Assembly (NCBI GenBank): GCA_021777055.1
Contig: JAIQZO010000012.1
Location: 71,013 to 135,012, forward strand
From: Candidatus Anammoxibacter sp.
Lineage (GTDB): Bacteria; Planctomycetota; Brocadiia; Brocadiales; Anammoxibacteraceae
Length of the DNA: 64,000 nucleotides
Direction: 5' to 3'
How positions within the stretch are numbered: the first letter of the stretch is position 1; every line of letters begins with the position of its first letter. Positions 46,292 through 56,270 of the stretch are shown here, in pieces. The translations under genes and the position numbers were made by a program. A model generated the notes under the pieces. That model was not told where the DNA came from and made no database searches. It saw only the letters and a list, made by a program, of their open reading frames with translations.

Positions 46292-47968
46292 CTAAAAAGC
46301 ACAACTAGGTTTATCTCTATGAACAGATATAGTCTCTACTGAAGGAATAAAATAGTCTTTCATTCCATCAGATTCATTCTTATCCAAACTTCCTGGGCTC
46401 GCCTCATAGAGATTCATCCACTCTACCCCCTCCATCTTGCCAGTAAATACCATAGTACGATTCATTTTAGAGAGTGCTGCAACGGAAGATAACGCATCAG
46501 CTTCAAAAGCAGTAGAAGCGACGACAATGGAGTTAAGCAAACTATTCCCCAAATGCTTTTTCATCTCTACGCCTGCCATATTTGCAAGTTCTCTTCTCCC
46601 TTTGAGAATCATAGCCTCATATTCTCCCGGACTAGCTACCGCCCTATTGGTTAATTGCACATAACCCAAACTTTCTTTACCATTAAAAGGATTTGGCACC
46701 GCAACTTTCCATGCTTTATCTTCCGGAGGATTACCAATAGCTCGAATGTTGCCGTTAAAGCTAACAAGGGAATTGGAAATACCGCTATTTTTTAACGTTT
46801 CAATTATCTTGTCCACTATATATCCATTTGAAAACAGTGATAAGTCTATATTCGTCTGTTTATTACCAAACTCAACAAAATTATCATTATTCTTCATGAC
46901 AAGGGATATATTTTCGTAAGAAACCTCTTGAATTAATTTGTTAAGGTGATCTGCATCTAGTACTTTTTTTGTTTTTTTCTGAATAACACCTTCTAAATGC
47001 CCCTCTGTCACATCAAAAGCACCATTTGATATGCGGCTATAACCAATAGATTCTTTTATTATACCTGCAAGCTCCGCACTACACTTTGTCGGTTTTTTTG
47101 CCGCTTTTCGGTTAACATTATATACTTCGCTACCCTTTTTCTTGGCGTTCAGGACCTTTTCTAAACGTTTTATCTCATTTAAAACGTCTTTAAATGCATC
47201 GGATGCGGCCCGCTCACTTACAGTTGCGACCAATATCTCTACGATCCCGCCAAGTGCTCCGAATCCTTGCGAGAACAATGACGTACCTTTACTTCCCGAT
47301 AACTTGCCATGCTGACCATAAGGTGTCCCTGTTGATCCATCTCTATCTCCGTGCAAATAGAACGTATCAACAATAGCAAGCGCCTTTCTGACACCACGGT
47401 TAATTCCTCGTACAGAAGTTGTTGCACCTGTAATATGAATAATATCTTTATTCAACTTTATAGGACTAGCAACCGATTTCCCTTTATATTGAAAAAGAAA
47501 TCTTGACCTAACAACATCCTCCCCTCTGCTCTCCCGATAGACCATTACAGCAACTTTGTCAATCTTCCCGTCAACATTAACAGACGTTATAAATGTTATA
47601 GGATGAAAGCAACCACGTTCGTCTGTAATAACTGCATATCTTCTGATTTTCTCCCCACTTTTTCCAATAAAAACCGTAAAAGTATTACCATCTAACTCCC
47701 TTCTTAGTCTATCTTCAAGGAGTTTTTTTTTCTCAGGGGAGAGTGTTATATTGTCTACAGATACATTATCGCATCCCTTAAAGACAGACTGTACAGCTTC
47801 TGCCTCATCCATGAATACCTGGAAATCATAATTATCCGGAGGCTCGATATCTTCTTCAGTCAGTTTTTGTCCCAGAATATAGTCATATTTGGGAAAAGCA
47901 GGCTTGGATGAAAGGAGTACTAACTGAAAAAATGTAAAAGCAATGAGGAACGCTAATATATTTTTCAT
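46292..47968 (-). CDS. FMN_bind-ApbE-like fusion, exported
   Basis: About 558 aa. A signal peptide (MKNILAFLIAFTFFQLVLL) is followed by an FMN-binding domain of the RnfG/NqrC type with the flavinylation motif TGATTS (T/S-G-A-T, around residue 192), then a domain resembling ApbE flavin transferase (about 235-540). If both work, the protein would carry the acceptor and the enzyme that attaches FMN to it. The ApbE half is divergent: IDLSLFSNGYIVDK stands where VDLGGIAKGYAVD is usual, and ADALSS replaces ADALAT, so it may be weakly active or inactive. I prefer ATG 47968 to a TTG at 47986. Confidence 0.85.
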   Translation of the reverse strand: MKNILAFLIAFTFFQLVLLSSKPAFPKYDYILGQKLTEEDIEPPDNYDFQVFMDEAEAVQSVFKGCDNVSVDNITLSPEKKKLLEDRLRRELDGNTFTVFIGKSGEKIRRYAVITDERGCFHPITFITSVNVDGKIDKVAVMVYRESRGEDVVRSRFLFQYKGKSVASPIKLNKDIIHITGATTSVRGINRGVRKALAIVDTFYLHGDRDGSTGTPYGQHGKLSGSKGTSLFSQGFGALGGIVEILVATVSERAASDAFKDVLNEIKRLEKVLNAKKKGSEVYNVNRKAAKKPTKCSAELAGIIKESIGYSRISNGAFDVTEGHLEGVIQKKTKKVLDADHLNKLIQEVSYENISLVMKNNDNFVEFGNKQTNIDLSLFSNGYIVDKIIETLKNSGISNSLVSFNGNIRAIGNPPEDKAWKVAVPNPFNGKESLGYVQLTNRAVASPGEYEAMILKGRRELANMAGVEMKKHLGNSLLNSIVVASTAFEADALSSVAALSKMNRTMVFTGKMEGVEWMNLYEASPGSLDKNESDGMKDYFIPSVETISVHRDKPSCAF

Positions 47969-47990
47969 TTGTAAGGTATGAAACAAAAAT

Positions 47991-48120
47991 AATTGTGTAA
48001 ATCTACACTGTTTGCATCTGCAGGGTTATAAACATTTTTTGGTGCCAATAAAGTCTCAATATTGGCACCAAACTTTCTTCATTTACAAAACCTGAATACG
48101 TTTCAATGTTTGTAAGATAT
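47991..48120 (-). repeat. Decayed tandem duplication of the tlpA 3' end
   Basis: About 120 bp at 47991-48115 repeat 48132-48256 with an offset of 141 bp (47 codons) and roughly three quarters identity (shared TCTACACTGTTTGCATCTG, GTCTCAAT, CAAAACCTGAAT). It is not translated now because it lies beyond the stop. Confidence 0.75.
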
Positions 48121-48129
48121 AAAACGGAA

Positions 48130-48651
48130 TTAATTGTGTGAATCTACACTGTTTGCATCTGAACGGTTATAAGCATATTTCGTGGCCAAAGCAGTCTCAA
48201 TCATCTGAACCAAGCCTTCTTCACTTACAAAACCTGAATGTGTTTCAATAAGGTTACCACTTTTGTCATAAATATGCATAGTCGGTACAGATTTCAACTT
48301 ATACACATATCCGATATCATCATCACCCATGTATACAGGATATTTGATATCAGATTTATGTACAAATTTTCTGACGTCTTTAAGATTGTAATCCATTGCC
48401 ACACCAATCACGGTAACACCTTTTGATTTGTATTTTTCATACAAGCCAGAAAGAACCGGCTGCTGTTTTTTACACGGAGAACACCATGTTGCCCAGAAAT
48501 CAACTATGACAACTTGGTCTTTTGCTGCAGATATTGCTGTTTTTAACGAATCTGGATCAATGGGGTTTACTTCATTCTTGGCATACAGAGATGGAGAACT
48601 TAAAGTTAACCCTAGTAGTAATAACGGCAAAATTAATAGTAATTTCCTCAT
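48130..48651 (-). CDS. TlpA-like exported thioredoxin
   Basis: A 173-aa periplasmic thioredoxin-fold protein of the TlpA/ResA type. Signal peptide MRKLLLILPLLLLGLTLSSPSLYA, active site WATWCSPCK (C57, C60) and cis-Pro VPT. It reduces or oxidises envelope dithiols, often apocytochrome CxxCH cysteines or other exported proteins. I shortened the start from the first in-frame codon to ATG 48651, which has GAAAGGAAAG before it and begins exactly at the signal peptide. Confidence 0.9.
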   Translation of the reverse strand: MRKLLLILPLLLLGLTLSSPSLYAKNEVNPIDPDSLKTAISAAKDQVVIVDFWATWCSPCKKQQPVLSGLYEKYKSKGVTVIGVAMDYNLKDVRKFVHKSDIKYPVYMGDDDIGYVYKLKSVPTMHIYDKSGNLIETHSGFVSEEGLVQMIETALATKYAYNRSDANSVDSHN

Positions 48652-49143
48652 AACAATTGTCTTTCCTTTCAATAGATCATGAACATAACGCATTTGATTC
48701 ATTGATTCAAAATGCAGAGCTCTCTATATAAATATCATTACAATCGGATACTGGATATAAACTGCAAATGAGACGCATTCTCATCGGCGAGTTAAAATAT
48801 ACGATATATTGTTTAACATGTCAATTATATTTTAAACTTTATTATTAAGAAGATGTATCAAAACAACTTACACATATAGCACGCAGATTTAGGTTAGATT
48901 TGTTAAAGCTAATTGATCAAAACCGTAAGCACTACCTTTGTGTTGTTGAGGATTTGGGAATGGAGATTTAAACAGAGACATCATGAAGGTAAGAGCTGAA
49001 TGTATAAATTAGACACCTTTCCAGTTAAACTTAAGTTGGTTAATAACTGCAGTTATACCAACCTATAGCTTACCAGTAAGCTATATTACACAAATGTGTG
49101 ATATCTGAACTGGAAAAATGCCTATTATTTTTGTACTCCCATC
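48652..49143. repeat. Intergenic stretch with a 99-bp nested palindrome
   Basis: TTTCCAGTT (49018-49026) pairs with AACTGGAAA (49108-49116), and inside it TATAGCTTA (49064-49072) pairs with TAAGCTATA (49077-49085). It lies just beyond the stop of the MEMO-like gene, so it may be a terminator or a small inverted-repeat element. No gene. Confidence 0.5.
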
Positions 49144-50112
49144 CTAAGGTGTGAAGACTAGAGATGCATAGCTTACAGAATAAGTGTAATCGCCCGTCTG
49201 CCTTCCGGAAGTATCGTAATCTACTAAATAACCAGATGAGCTCTTAGGCAGGACATGCATGAGTAAATAGATAGGAACAAAACCGCATATATTTGCATCT
49301 GTCTGATGTTTATAATTGGACAAAGCATTAATGTCAACCTTAGTTATTGCATTAAAAGCAGCTTGATCGTACTTCTCAATATTCTCCTTTATATTCTTTC
49401 TGAATGGAGTATAACTATAACGGTCACCATAGTGCAGAAAATCAGAACTGGCAATAATAAGGGTATTTTCATCTATAAACGGCTTAATTGCCTTTGCAAT
49501 GACTTTATAATCACCTTTTTTCAAATATCCTATCAGCAGAGGTACTATCTTAAAGTCATCCATTACCAGCTGTAGAAAAGGGAGCTGAGTCTCAATAGAG
49601 TGTTCCATTATATGTGCAGTTGGTACTGTCCCGAAAATGGGCTCATGGTCACTTGTTTCCTCTTTAAACCCCAAATGGGTTGAATCTAGAAGTTCGTCAC
49701 AAACTTCCCTATCTACTTCAACCATTCCTAAAGGCGTTTTGTAATGTGTAAACCTTACAACCGAAACCCCCCTAAATCTTTTACCATAATGACTTGGAGC
49801 CAGAATAATAACCCTATTATATTTATGTTTCTTTACAATACTGTATCCATGGGCCGCAACCAACCCTGAATATATATATCCTGCATGAGGTGAGATTAAG
49901 GCGATGGGTTTTTCATTTACTTTAAATACCGGATCAACCTTAAGGAAAGACTCAATCTGCCCACGCAGAGCATCCGGGTTATCATCATAAAACTTGCCTG
50001 CAACAGCAGCGTGCCTTGCAATAACACCATCCTTTGCATCTGCAACAGAAATAAACAGTGATAAAATAATTAAAACTGTAAATATGTTTAATAGTTTCTT
50101 TGATTTTGACAT
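49144..50112 (-). CDS. Exported MEMO1-family (AmmeMemoRadiSam B) protein
   Basis: A 322-aa protein with an N-terminal signal peptide (LLNIFTVLIILSLFISVADA) in front of a full MEMO domain: RHAAVAGKFYDDNPDALRGQIESFL, LISPHAGYIYSGLVAAHGY, ILAPSHYGKRFRGVSV, EHSIETQLPFL and SSDFLHYGDRY. The conserved His/Cys sites of the aromatic-dioxygenase-like fold include H in SPHAGY, in EHSIE and in FLHYG. The family often sits with a radical-SAM AmmeMemoRadiSam system, absent here. Export of this protein is less common than the cytosolic form. Role unknown. Confidence 0.85.
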   Translation of the reverse strand: MSKSKKLLNIFTVLIILSLFISVADAKDGVIARHAAVAGKFYDDNPDALRGQIESFLKVDPVFKVNEKPIALISPHAGYIYSGLVAAHGYSIVKKHKYNRVIILAPSHYGKRFRGVSVVRFTHYKTPLGMVEVDREVCDELLDSTHLGFKEETSDHEPIFGTVPTAHIMEHSIETQLPFLQLVMDDFKIVPLLIGYLKKGDYKVIAKAIKPFIDENTLIIASSDFLHYGDRYSYTPFRKNIKENIEKYDQAAFNAITKVDINALSNYKHQTDANICGFVPIYLLMHVLPKSSSGYLVDYDTSGRQTGDYTYSVSYASLVFTP

Positions 50113-50223
50113 AATAGCACCAATCTAATTAAAAATGATCTGGTTACAAACCTGATATAAAGAATAAAGCGGGGAGTAAAATGGGTAATCTCTTGATTTC
50201 CTATTCCCTAACAACGTATAAAT

Positions 50224-50252
50224 TTGACAAACGTAAAAAATACTCTTAACAT
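50224..50252 (+). promoter_or_regulatory. Sigma-70 promoter of the TPR gene
   Basis: TTGACA (50224-50229), a 17-bp spacer and TAACAT (50247-50252). Leader about 100 nt. Confidence 0.5.
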
Positions 50253-50356
50253 AAACAAAGCTTTTAGTTATATTAATTTGTCAACCATAATCATGCAAGT
50301 CTTTTTTAAGGAAGAGTGTCTACGTATACACTACAGATACCAGATCAAAGGAAATT

Positions 50357-51160
50357 ATGAAAATAAAAATATCAGTTATATTGTTGCTCCTGTTTAACCT
50401 CTATTCAATTACAGCAAACGGAGACGACTGGGACAACCATTTTAAACTAGCAAAGGAGCTGGAAAGTATCGGCCTCGCAAAAAAGGCGTTATCCACATAT
50501 CAGGTAATCTTTAAGAACCTGGAAGCGCACGATAGAGATAACGTCAAATCACTTGCAAGGGCAGCGTTTGGAGAAGGGAGATGTTGGGAATCACTAAAAA
50601 AGCATGAATTAGCCTTAATTGCTTATATGAAAATTACATATATTTATAAAGGAGAGCTGGAACCAAAGGCCCTTTTCAGGATTGGAAGGCTTTTTCATAC
50701 CAAGCTTAAGAAACCGGTAGAAGCAAAAAAGGCCTACCTTAGATTGCAGGAGCAATTCCCACAAGATCCTATGGCCGGAGATGTGCTCTTTTATAGCGCA
50801 GACATTGTAGAAAAGCAGAAATTGTTTAAAGAAACAATTGAGTTGTGTGAAAAAATGGTAACTAATTATCCTGGTAACAAAAAAGCAGACATTGCACTGG
50901 AACGTATAGCAAAAATAAAGTTAAAACACTATGATGCCCCGCTTAAAGCTATTGAAATCTATCGCCGCATTGATACGGAATACCCTAACAGTTCAGTTAA
51001 TGCCCTTTGGGAAATAGGTCGGATCTATGAAAAAAAGCTAAATGATATTGAGAAAGCAAAGGCGGTCTACCTGGAACTGATTGAAAATTACCCTAAAAGC
51101 AAAGAAATTGAAAGTGCAAAAAAAAGGATCGGAAAAATAGACAAACAGTTGAAACAATAA
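50357..51160 (+). CDS. Exported TPR protein
   Basis: A 267-aa protein with a signal peptide (MKIKISVILLLLFNLYSITANG) and at least five tetratricopeptide or Sel1-like repeats (for example AKKALSTYQVIFKNLEAHDR, AEAKKAYLRLQEQFPQDPM, KETIELCEKMVTNYPGNK, KAIEIYRRIDTEYPNS, EKAKAVYLELIENYPKS). Similar periplasmic TPR proteins work as assembly scaffolds (YbgF/BamD-like). No lipobox is visible. Function beyond scaffolding not predicted. The minus-strand large gene ends 37 bp downstream. Confidence 0.8.
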   Translation: MKIKISVILLLLFNLYSITANGDDWDNHFKLAKELESIGLAKKALSTYQVIFKNLEAHDRDNVKSLARAAFGEGRCWESLKKHELALIAYMKITYIYKGELEPKALFRIGRLFHTKLKKPVEAKKAYLRLQEQFPQDPMAGDVLFYSADIVEKQKLFKETIELCEKMVTNYPGNKKADIALERIAKIKLKHYDAPLKAIEIYRRIDTEYPNSSVNALWEIGRIYEKKLNDIEKAKAVYLELIENYPKSKEIESAKKRIGKIDKQLKQ

Positions 51161-51196
51161 GAAATGGGAGAAAACAAAGTATATTCAAATAGATTC

Positions 51197-53524
51197 TCAC
51201 ACAAAAACAGACCTTATAATAAATCGTAACAGGCTTTCATGTTCGAAGACATTAGCACCAAATGTCATAACTATTGCACGCCACGAAAATATCATATTAT
51301 TGCTAAATAACAAATTTATAATTGCACTATAGACGATTAATAGTAATAGAATGCAATTTACAGGGGCAATTGCAGCCCTACTACGGTTCTTCAATATATA
51401 TTCATACCTCGTTAAACTCTCATTAACCCCTTTTGAAGCAGTCTTAAGCCCAAACCCATGTGCAACCTTTGTGGCCTTTATTAATGTTTCAGATCGTAGG
51501 AGCGAAAAAAGCCATGCAGATGCATTCCCAAAAAAAGAGATCCCTCGAATCCGAACAATTAATTCACTTAATTTGTTACACTCTCTATACACTCGCAACA
51601 TATTATACATGTGAACCATAATAACCAACGCCAAACAGCAGTTTGCCTCCACGGGCATCCCCAATGCAAAGATTAAAAAGAGAGCAACTGCGCCAAGTAA
51701 AACCACACTCTTTGTCCAACCGGAAGACATTAACAAGCCGTTTGTGCAATTACCAGGTCGACCTTCCATCCTGGCAGAAATATCATTTTTCAACTCTTTG
51801 TTACACACACGAGTCGCCTCTGCAGCTGCAAATATTGATTCAAAACAGAATAAAATAGTATTATACGGAACATCGTAGGATGACTCGGACTCAGAACTAA
51901 TATATCTCTTTTCCATCTCCAAATTAAAACTACTCTCCACAACCGCCAAACCTCCCGAATCAACAACAAGCACATCCTTTCTGGTTTTAGTACTAAAGTT
52001 ATCATGCAAAAAATCATTTTGTATACTTTTGTCGTTGAAAAATGCCGGTTTCCCAGACATAACCGTTGCAAGTAGGTCAGAAACCGCTGGTTTCAGGCTG
52101 TTTCCTTCAACGTATATAGATGGAAGTGATTTAAACTTAATACCAATATAAGGAGATGCCTTCAACGGCGCATTCCACAATTTACCCACAATCTTTTTAA
52201 TTTCCTTTTTTATTGCATATTTTTGCACAGAGTTGCCAGATGCATCCTCTTGTACAAAAATCTTTAACAAATCTTCTGCAACCTCAATTTCATCAAGTTT
52301 TTCCGGCGGCCTCTTTATCAGTGCAAACATTTTTGTTAAAGAAATGAGGTCCGACTTATTATCTTTATACTGTTTATACAAAAGGTATTCATCCTGCAGC
52401 AAAGGGTCACCTGTATAGAAAATAAAAGAAATACCATTTACATCTTCATTATATGCCACCCTGCCGCTCAATTTTGTCAAATCTGGGGTTTTTGAAACCG
52501 CAGTTTTTACAACCTTATTGGTATACTGACCCATTTCAAATCCGTCTGTAACAGGGAGCTCTCCTTCACCTGACTTTTTTAAGATCTTAGAAACAGCCAA
52601 AAACACACAATTCTTTTCGTGCTGAGAATCTAGCAACGATCTAAAGAACTTATTAAATACATGACTCGCCAATCCATGTGCAAATATGTTAAGAAATCCG
52701 CACACGTCCCATTTACGTCCGGCACAACTCTCCACCTTCACTTCATTATCTTTCACCACATACATGTTTCGATCTGCAGCCAAACCCGGAAAACTTAATA
52801 AGCTCTTTATCTCAACTGGGGATAATTTTATCCCGGTATCATATTTATTAATAATTACTTGCTCGTTTTTTATCAAGATACTAACTGCGCCACAAGAAAA
52901 CAGTTTTATTTCTGAAGTAAACGATCTGGCAAGTTCTACTACTTTTTCCGGCAAATCATGAAGATCTCCACCTTCATAAGCGTACCGCTTCATTGAATTG
53001 GATAAGATGTCCTCAAATGCGCTATCTTCAAACACATTATACTTCCAGTAAGCAATAACAGAATCTTTGATAAAAGAACTGGAGACAAAGTCTTTAATGT
53101 ATGGTTTCTCAAACTCTCCCAATATGGAATGCACAAACTCCACTTCAGGAGCACTCTTTTCTCCATCTTCATCGCCCTTATCTTTAGCCTCAAAGATTTC
53201 AGAAAGGATTGTATACCTTTCATCGATAACATCACTTTTGATATTCCTACCACGCCCATTACAACTAGCCCGCTTCTCATGCCTGGCTTCCTTAAGCCAA
53301 GCTTCTTCAGCTTTTTTTGATATATTCAGCCTTCCATCTAGCGCAATTGTAAAGATAAATGAAAACTCAGGTGCGTCAATTTTTATGCTATCTTTTCCAC
53401 TTTCATCTTTTTTTTTATCTTCCCCGCTGAGACCTAAAGCACTGCTGTTAGCACTCTCATTGCCATTTTCATCTATAATCTCTTCAGTGATTCTTTCTAC
53501 TATCTTTTTTGTTAAATCATACAT
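51197..53524 (-). CDS. Large protein of unknown family with C-terminal membrane helices
   Basis: About 775 aa; family not recognised. The first ~600 residues are soluble and mixed in composition with acidic stretches and no signal peptide; then come about four hydrophobic helices (about 620-645, 650-670 and 730-770), so the bulk probably faces the cytoplasm with the C-terminus in the membrane. Few motifs stand out (VVDSGGLAVVES near residue 540). ATG 53524 is preferred to the TTG at 53533 because AAAGG is too close to the TTG. It is divergent from the UDP-glucose dehydrogenase gene and could belong to envelope polysaccharide export, but nothing proves it. Confidence 0.6.
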   Translation of the reverse strand: MYDLTKKIVERITEEIIDENGNESANSSALGLSGEDKKKDESGKDSIKIDAPEFSFIFTIALDGRLNISKKAEEAWLKEARHEKRASCNGRGRNIKSDVIDERYTILSEIFEAKDKGDEDGEKSAPEVEFVHSILGEFEKPYIKDFVSSSFIKDSVIAYWKYNVFEDSAFEDILSNSMKRYAYEGGDLHDLPEKVVELARSFTSEIKLFSCGAVSILIKNEQVIINKYDTGIKLSPVEIKSLLSFPGLAADRNMYVVKDNEVKVESCAGRKWDVCGFLNIFAHGLASHVFNKFFRSLLDSQHEKNCVFLAVSKILKKSGEGELPVTDGFEMGQYTNKVVKTAVSKTPDLTKLSGRVAYNEDVNGISFIFYTGDPLLQDEYLLYKQYKDNKSDLISLTKMFALIKRPPEKLDEIEVAEDLLKIFVQEDASGNSVQKYAIKKEIKKIVGKLWNAPLKASPYIGIKFKSLPSIYVEGNSLKPAVSDLLATVMSGKPAFFNDKSIQNDFLHDNFSTKTRKDVLVVDSGGLAVVESSFNLEMEKRYISSESESSYDVPYNTILFCFESIFAAAEATRVCNKELKNDISARMEGRPGNCTNGLLMSSGWTKSVVLLGAVALFLIFALGMPVEANCCLALVIMVHMYNMLRVYRECNKLSELIVRIRGISFFGNASAWLFSLLRSETLIKATKVAHGFGLKTASKGVNESLTRYEYILKNRSRAAIAPVNCILLLLIVYSAIINLLFSNNMIFSWRAIVMTFGANVFEHESLLRFIIRSVFV

Positions 53525-53735
53525 TAAATACAAAACCTTTCATTTCTTTAATAGAGGCCGTACTATAAACAGATATCCATCTAAACAAAACTCTTGAATT
53601 TGTTACATTTATCCAGTATTGTTTCTATTAATAAATAAGTTTTTATGGGAAGATTTTCTTTTAAATGACGATATAAAACTTAAACTATTTTCTGTTTCTA
53701 TTCATCTATACATATTCGGCTTTTTTCAAAGTTAA

Positions 53736-53764
53736 TTGAACTGCGGAACAATGTGCAAAATAAT
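53736..53764 (+). promoter_or_regulatory. Candidate sigma-70 promoter of the sugar operon
   Basis: TTGAAC, a 17-bp spacer and AATAAT (53759-53764), about 40 bp before the ugd start. Confidence 0.4.
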
Positions 53765-53806
53765 AAGAGTACTGATCTTTAGTAATATGACTATAATAGG
53801 AGAACC

Positions 53807-55189
53807 ATGATGTCATCAAAAAAGACAATTTTATGTATAGGGGCAGGATATGTAGGTGGTCCGACAATGGCAATGATTGCCTTAAAAAACCCTGACTATA
53901 AAGTTACGGTAGTTGACATTAACGCTGACCGCATTAATGCCTGGAATTCCGATAACCTGCCAATATACGAACCTAACCTTTTGGATGTAGTTAAGAAAGT
54001 ACGCGGGAAAAACCTATTTTTCAGTACAGACGTAACCTTAGGAATAAAAGATTCTTATATTATCTTTGTTAGCGTCAACACCCCTACAAAGAATTTTGGA
54101 CATGGTGCCGGTTACGCCGCAGATTTACAATTCTGGGAAAAAACAGCCAGACAAATACTGCATTCTTCAGATGAAAATAAAATTATCATAGAAAAAAGCA
54201 CACTGCCAGTCAGGACAGCGGAAGCAATGGAGAGTATACTGAACTTCAATGAAAAAGGGATCTCATTTGATGTATTATCAAATCCTGAATTTCTTGCAGA
54301 AGGTACGGCAATTAAGGACCTTGAAAATCCGGACAGAGTCTTAATAGGATCTAGAGAGACAGAATCCGGGCGAAGAGCAAGGGAAGAAATTGTCAAAATA
54401 TACTCATCATGGGTATCAGAAGAGCAGATATTGACCTCAAACGTCTGGAGCACTGAGTTATCAAAATTAACAGCCAATGCCTTCCTGGCCCAACGTATTT
54501 CATCTATCAACAGCATCTCCGCCATCTGCGAAAAAACAGAGGCTGATGTTGACGAAGTTGCACGTGCAGTTGGCACAGACAGCAGAATAGGCGCAAAGTT
54601 TCTAAAAGCAAGTGTGGGATTTGGAGGCTCATGTTTTAAAAAAGATATCCTAAACCTAGTTTACCTGAGCAGGCACTACGGTTTAAGTGAAGTGGGAGAC
54701 TACTGGGAAAGTGTCGTAAAGATGAATGAATATCAGGAAAAGCGGTTTGTATTAAACATGTTAAAAGAGATGTTTAATACAATATCAGGGAAGCGAATCG
54801 CCATATTTGGTTTTGCATTTAAGGCCGACACTGGAGATATAAGGGAATCACCCGCTATCTACATTGTAAAGACATTACTGGAAGAGATGGCAAACGTTGT
54901 AATCACGGATCCTCAAGCCATTAACAACGCAAAGATAGAGCTTGGCGAAACTTTGGACGACAAGGTCTCATACTGTACCGATCCTTACGAAGCTGCAAAC
55001 AATGCACATGCAATAGCAATCCTAACGGAGTGGGATATATATAAAAAGCTGGATTACAAAGCGATATTGCAAACCATGCAGAAACCCGCATTTATCTTTG
55101 ATGGCAGAAACATACTGAACCATAAAGAGCTATTTAAACTCGGTTATAATGTAACACCTATTGGCAAACCCAGCCTTAGGCATTTCTAG
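53807..55189 (+). CDS. ugd: UDP-glucose 6-dehydrogenase
   Basis: NAD-dependent double oxidation of UDP-glucose to UDP-glucuronate, for surface polysaccharide. 460 aa, like the animal-type long UGDHs. N-terminal Rossmann GAGYVGGPTMAMIA (about 9-22), catalytic C276 in GFGGSCFKKD, and the C-terminal UDP-binding domain (FAFKADTGDIRESPA, TDPYEAA). GGAGAACC precedes the ATG. It is 42 bp before a GDP-fucose synthase-like gene on the same strand, making a two-gene nucleotide-sugar unit. Confidence 0.96.
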   Translation: MMSSKKTILCIGAGYVGGPTMAMIALKNPDYKVTVVDINADRINAWNSDNLPIYEPNLLDVVKKVRGKNLFFSTDVTLGIKDSYIIFVSVNTPTKNFGHGAGYAADLQFWEKTARQILHSSDENKIIIEKSTLPVRTAEAMESILNFNEKGISFDVLSNPEFLAEGTAIKDLENPDRVLIGSRETESGRRAREEIVKIYSSWVSEEQILTSNVWSTELSKLTANAFLAQRISSINSISAICEKTEADVDEVARAVGTDSRIGAKFLKASVGFGGSCFKKDILNLVYLSRHYGLSEVGDYWESVVKMNEYQEKRFVLNMLKEMFNTISGKRIAIFGFAFKADTGDIRESPAIYIVKTLLEEMANVVITDPQAINNAKIELGETLDDKVSYCTDPYEAANNAHAIAILTEWDIYKKLDYKAILQTMQKPAFIFDGRNILNHKELFKLGYNVTPIGKPSLRHF

Positions 55190-55231
55190 CCTTATTTTAT
55201 TAAGTTACAGTTAATTTAGAAAACAAAAAAA

Positions 55232-56173
55232 ATGGAAAACGATTCTAAAATAATGGTTGTCGGAAAGAATGGAATGGTCGGTTCTGGCATTATAAGATGT
55301 TTAAAGAGTGGTAGTTATACAAACATCATTGGAATTGGCCGTAAAGAGTGTAACTTGACTAATCAAGGTGCTGTTGCATCATTATTCAACGAATATAAAC
55401 CTGACTATGTCCTGCTTGCGGCAGCCAAAGTTGGCGGCATTGTCGCAAATGCAACATATCCCGCTCAGTTTTTATATGAAAACATGATGATACAGAACAA
55501 TGTTATCAATAGTGCATATGAAAACAACGTAAAGAAGCTGCTTTTCCTTGGTTCCACATGTATATACCCAAGGTTAGCCCCACAACCATTAAAAGAAGAA
55601 TCACTGCTTACCAGCTCACTGGAGCCAACAAACGAAGCATATGCCCTTGCAAAGATCACGGGATTAAAGATGTGTGAGTTTTACTCAAAACAGTACAAGT
55701 GTAACTTTATTTCATGCATGCCAACAAACCTTTACGGAACCGGAGACAACTTTCATCCTGAAAACTCCCATGTGATCCCCGGACTACTTTTACGTTTCCA
55801 TAATGCAGTTAAAACAGGCGCCCAATCCGTTACATGCTGGGGCACGGGAAAACCAAAAAGAGAGTTTATGTTTATTAATGACCTTGCGGAGGCATTAGTA
55901 TTTCTTATGAACCATTACGACAAACCGGAGTTTGTAAATGTTGGTACAGGCGAAGATATAACCATAAAAGAGCTTGTGGACTTGATCGCCAAGATCACAT
56001 CCTTTAAAGGGAAAATAGAATGGGACACAAGTAAACCCGACGGAACACCACGTAAAGTTACAAACGTCGCAAAGCTTAACAACCTCGGGTGGAAGCACAA
56101 AACCTCACTGGAAGATGGCCTGAGAGTTACATATAATTGGTTCCTAGAAAACGAATCAAACATCCGTAAGTAA
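55232..56173 (+). CDS. fcl: GDP-L-fucose synthase
   Basis: SDR-family epimerase/reductase converting GDP-4-keto-6-deoxymannose to GDP-L-fucose. N-terminal VVGKNGMVGSGIIR, STCIYP Ser, and Y137-x3-K141 (YALAKITG) catalytic pair; GDNFHPENSHVIPGLLLRFHNA is the family substrate stretch. 313 aa. The preceding ugd and this gene both supply activated sugars. The dehydratase partner gmd is not in the window. Confidence 0.94.
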   Translation: MENDSKIMVVGKNGMVGSGIIRCLKSGSYTNIIGIGRKECNLTNQGAVASLFNEYKPDYVLLAAAKVGGIVANATYPAQFLYENMMIQNNVINSAYENNVKKLLFLGSTCIYPRLAPQPLKEESLLTSSLEPTNEAYALAKITGLKMCEFYSKQYKCNFISCMPTNLYGTGDNFHPENSHVIPGLLLRFHNAVKTGAQSVTCWGTGKPKREFMFINDLAEALVFLMNHYDKPEFVNVGTGEDITIKELVDLIAKITSFKGKIEWDTSKPDGTPRKVTNVAKLNNLGWKHKTSLEDGLRVTYNWFLENESNIRK

Positions 56174-56270
56174 AATGTCGCTCCTTGGCGACTAGACAGA
56201 AGGATCGCTCAATTCAGGTTGAATGTAATCTGTTTCTTGCAAACAAAATGAAACAAATCCGTCATCAATG

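Noticed and set aside
51790..53597. Several plus- and minus-strand frames within the large unknown gene
   Set aside because: The 775-aa minus-strand frame uninterrupted over 2.3 kb explains the region; the others are shadows.
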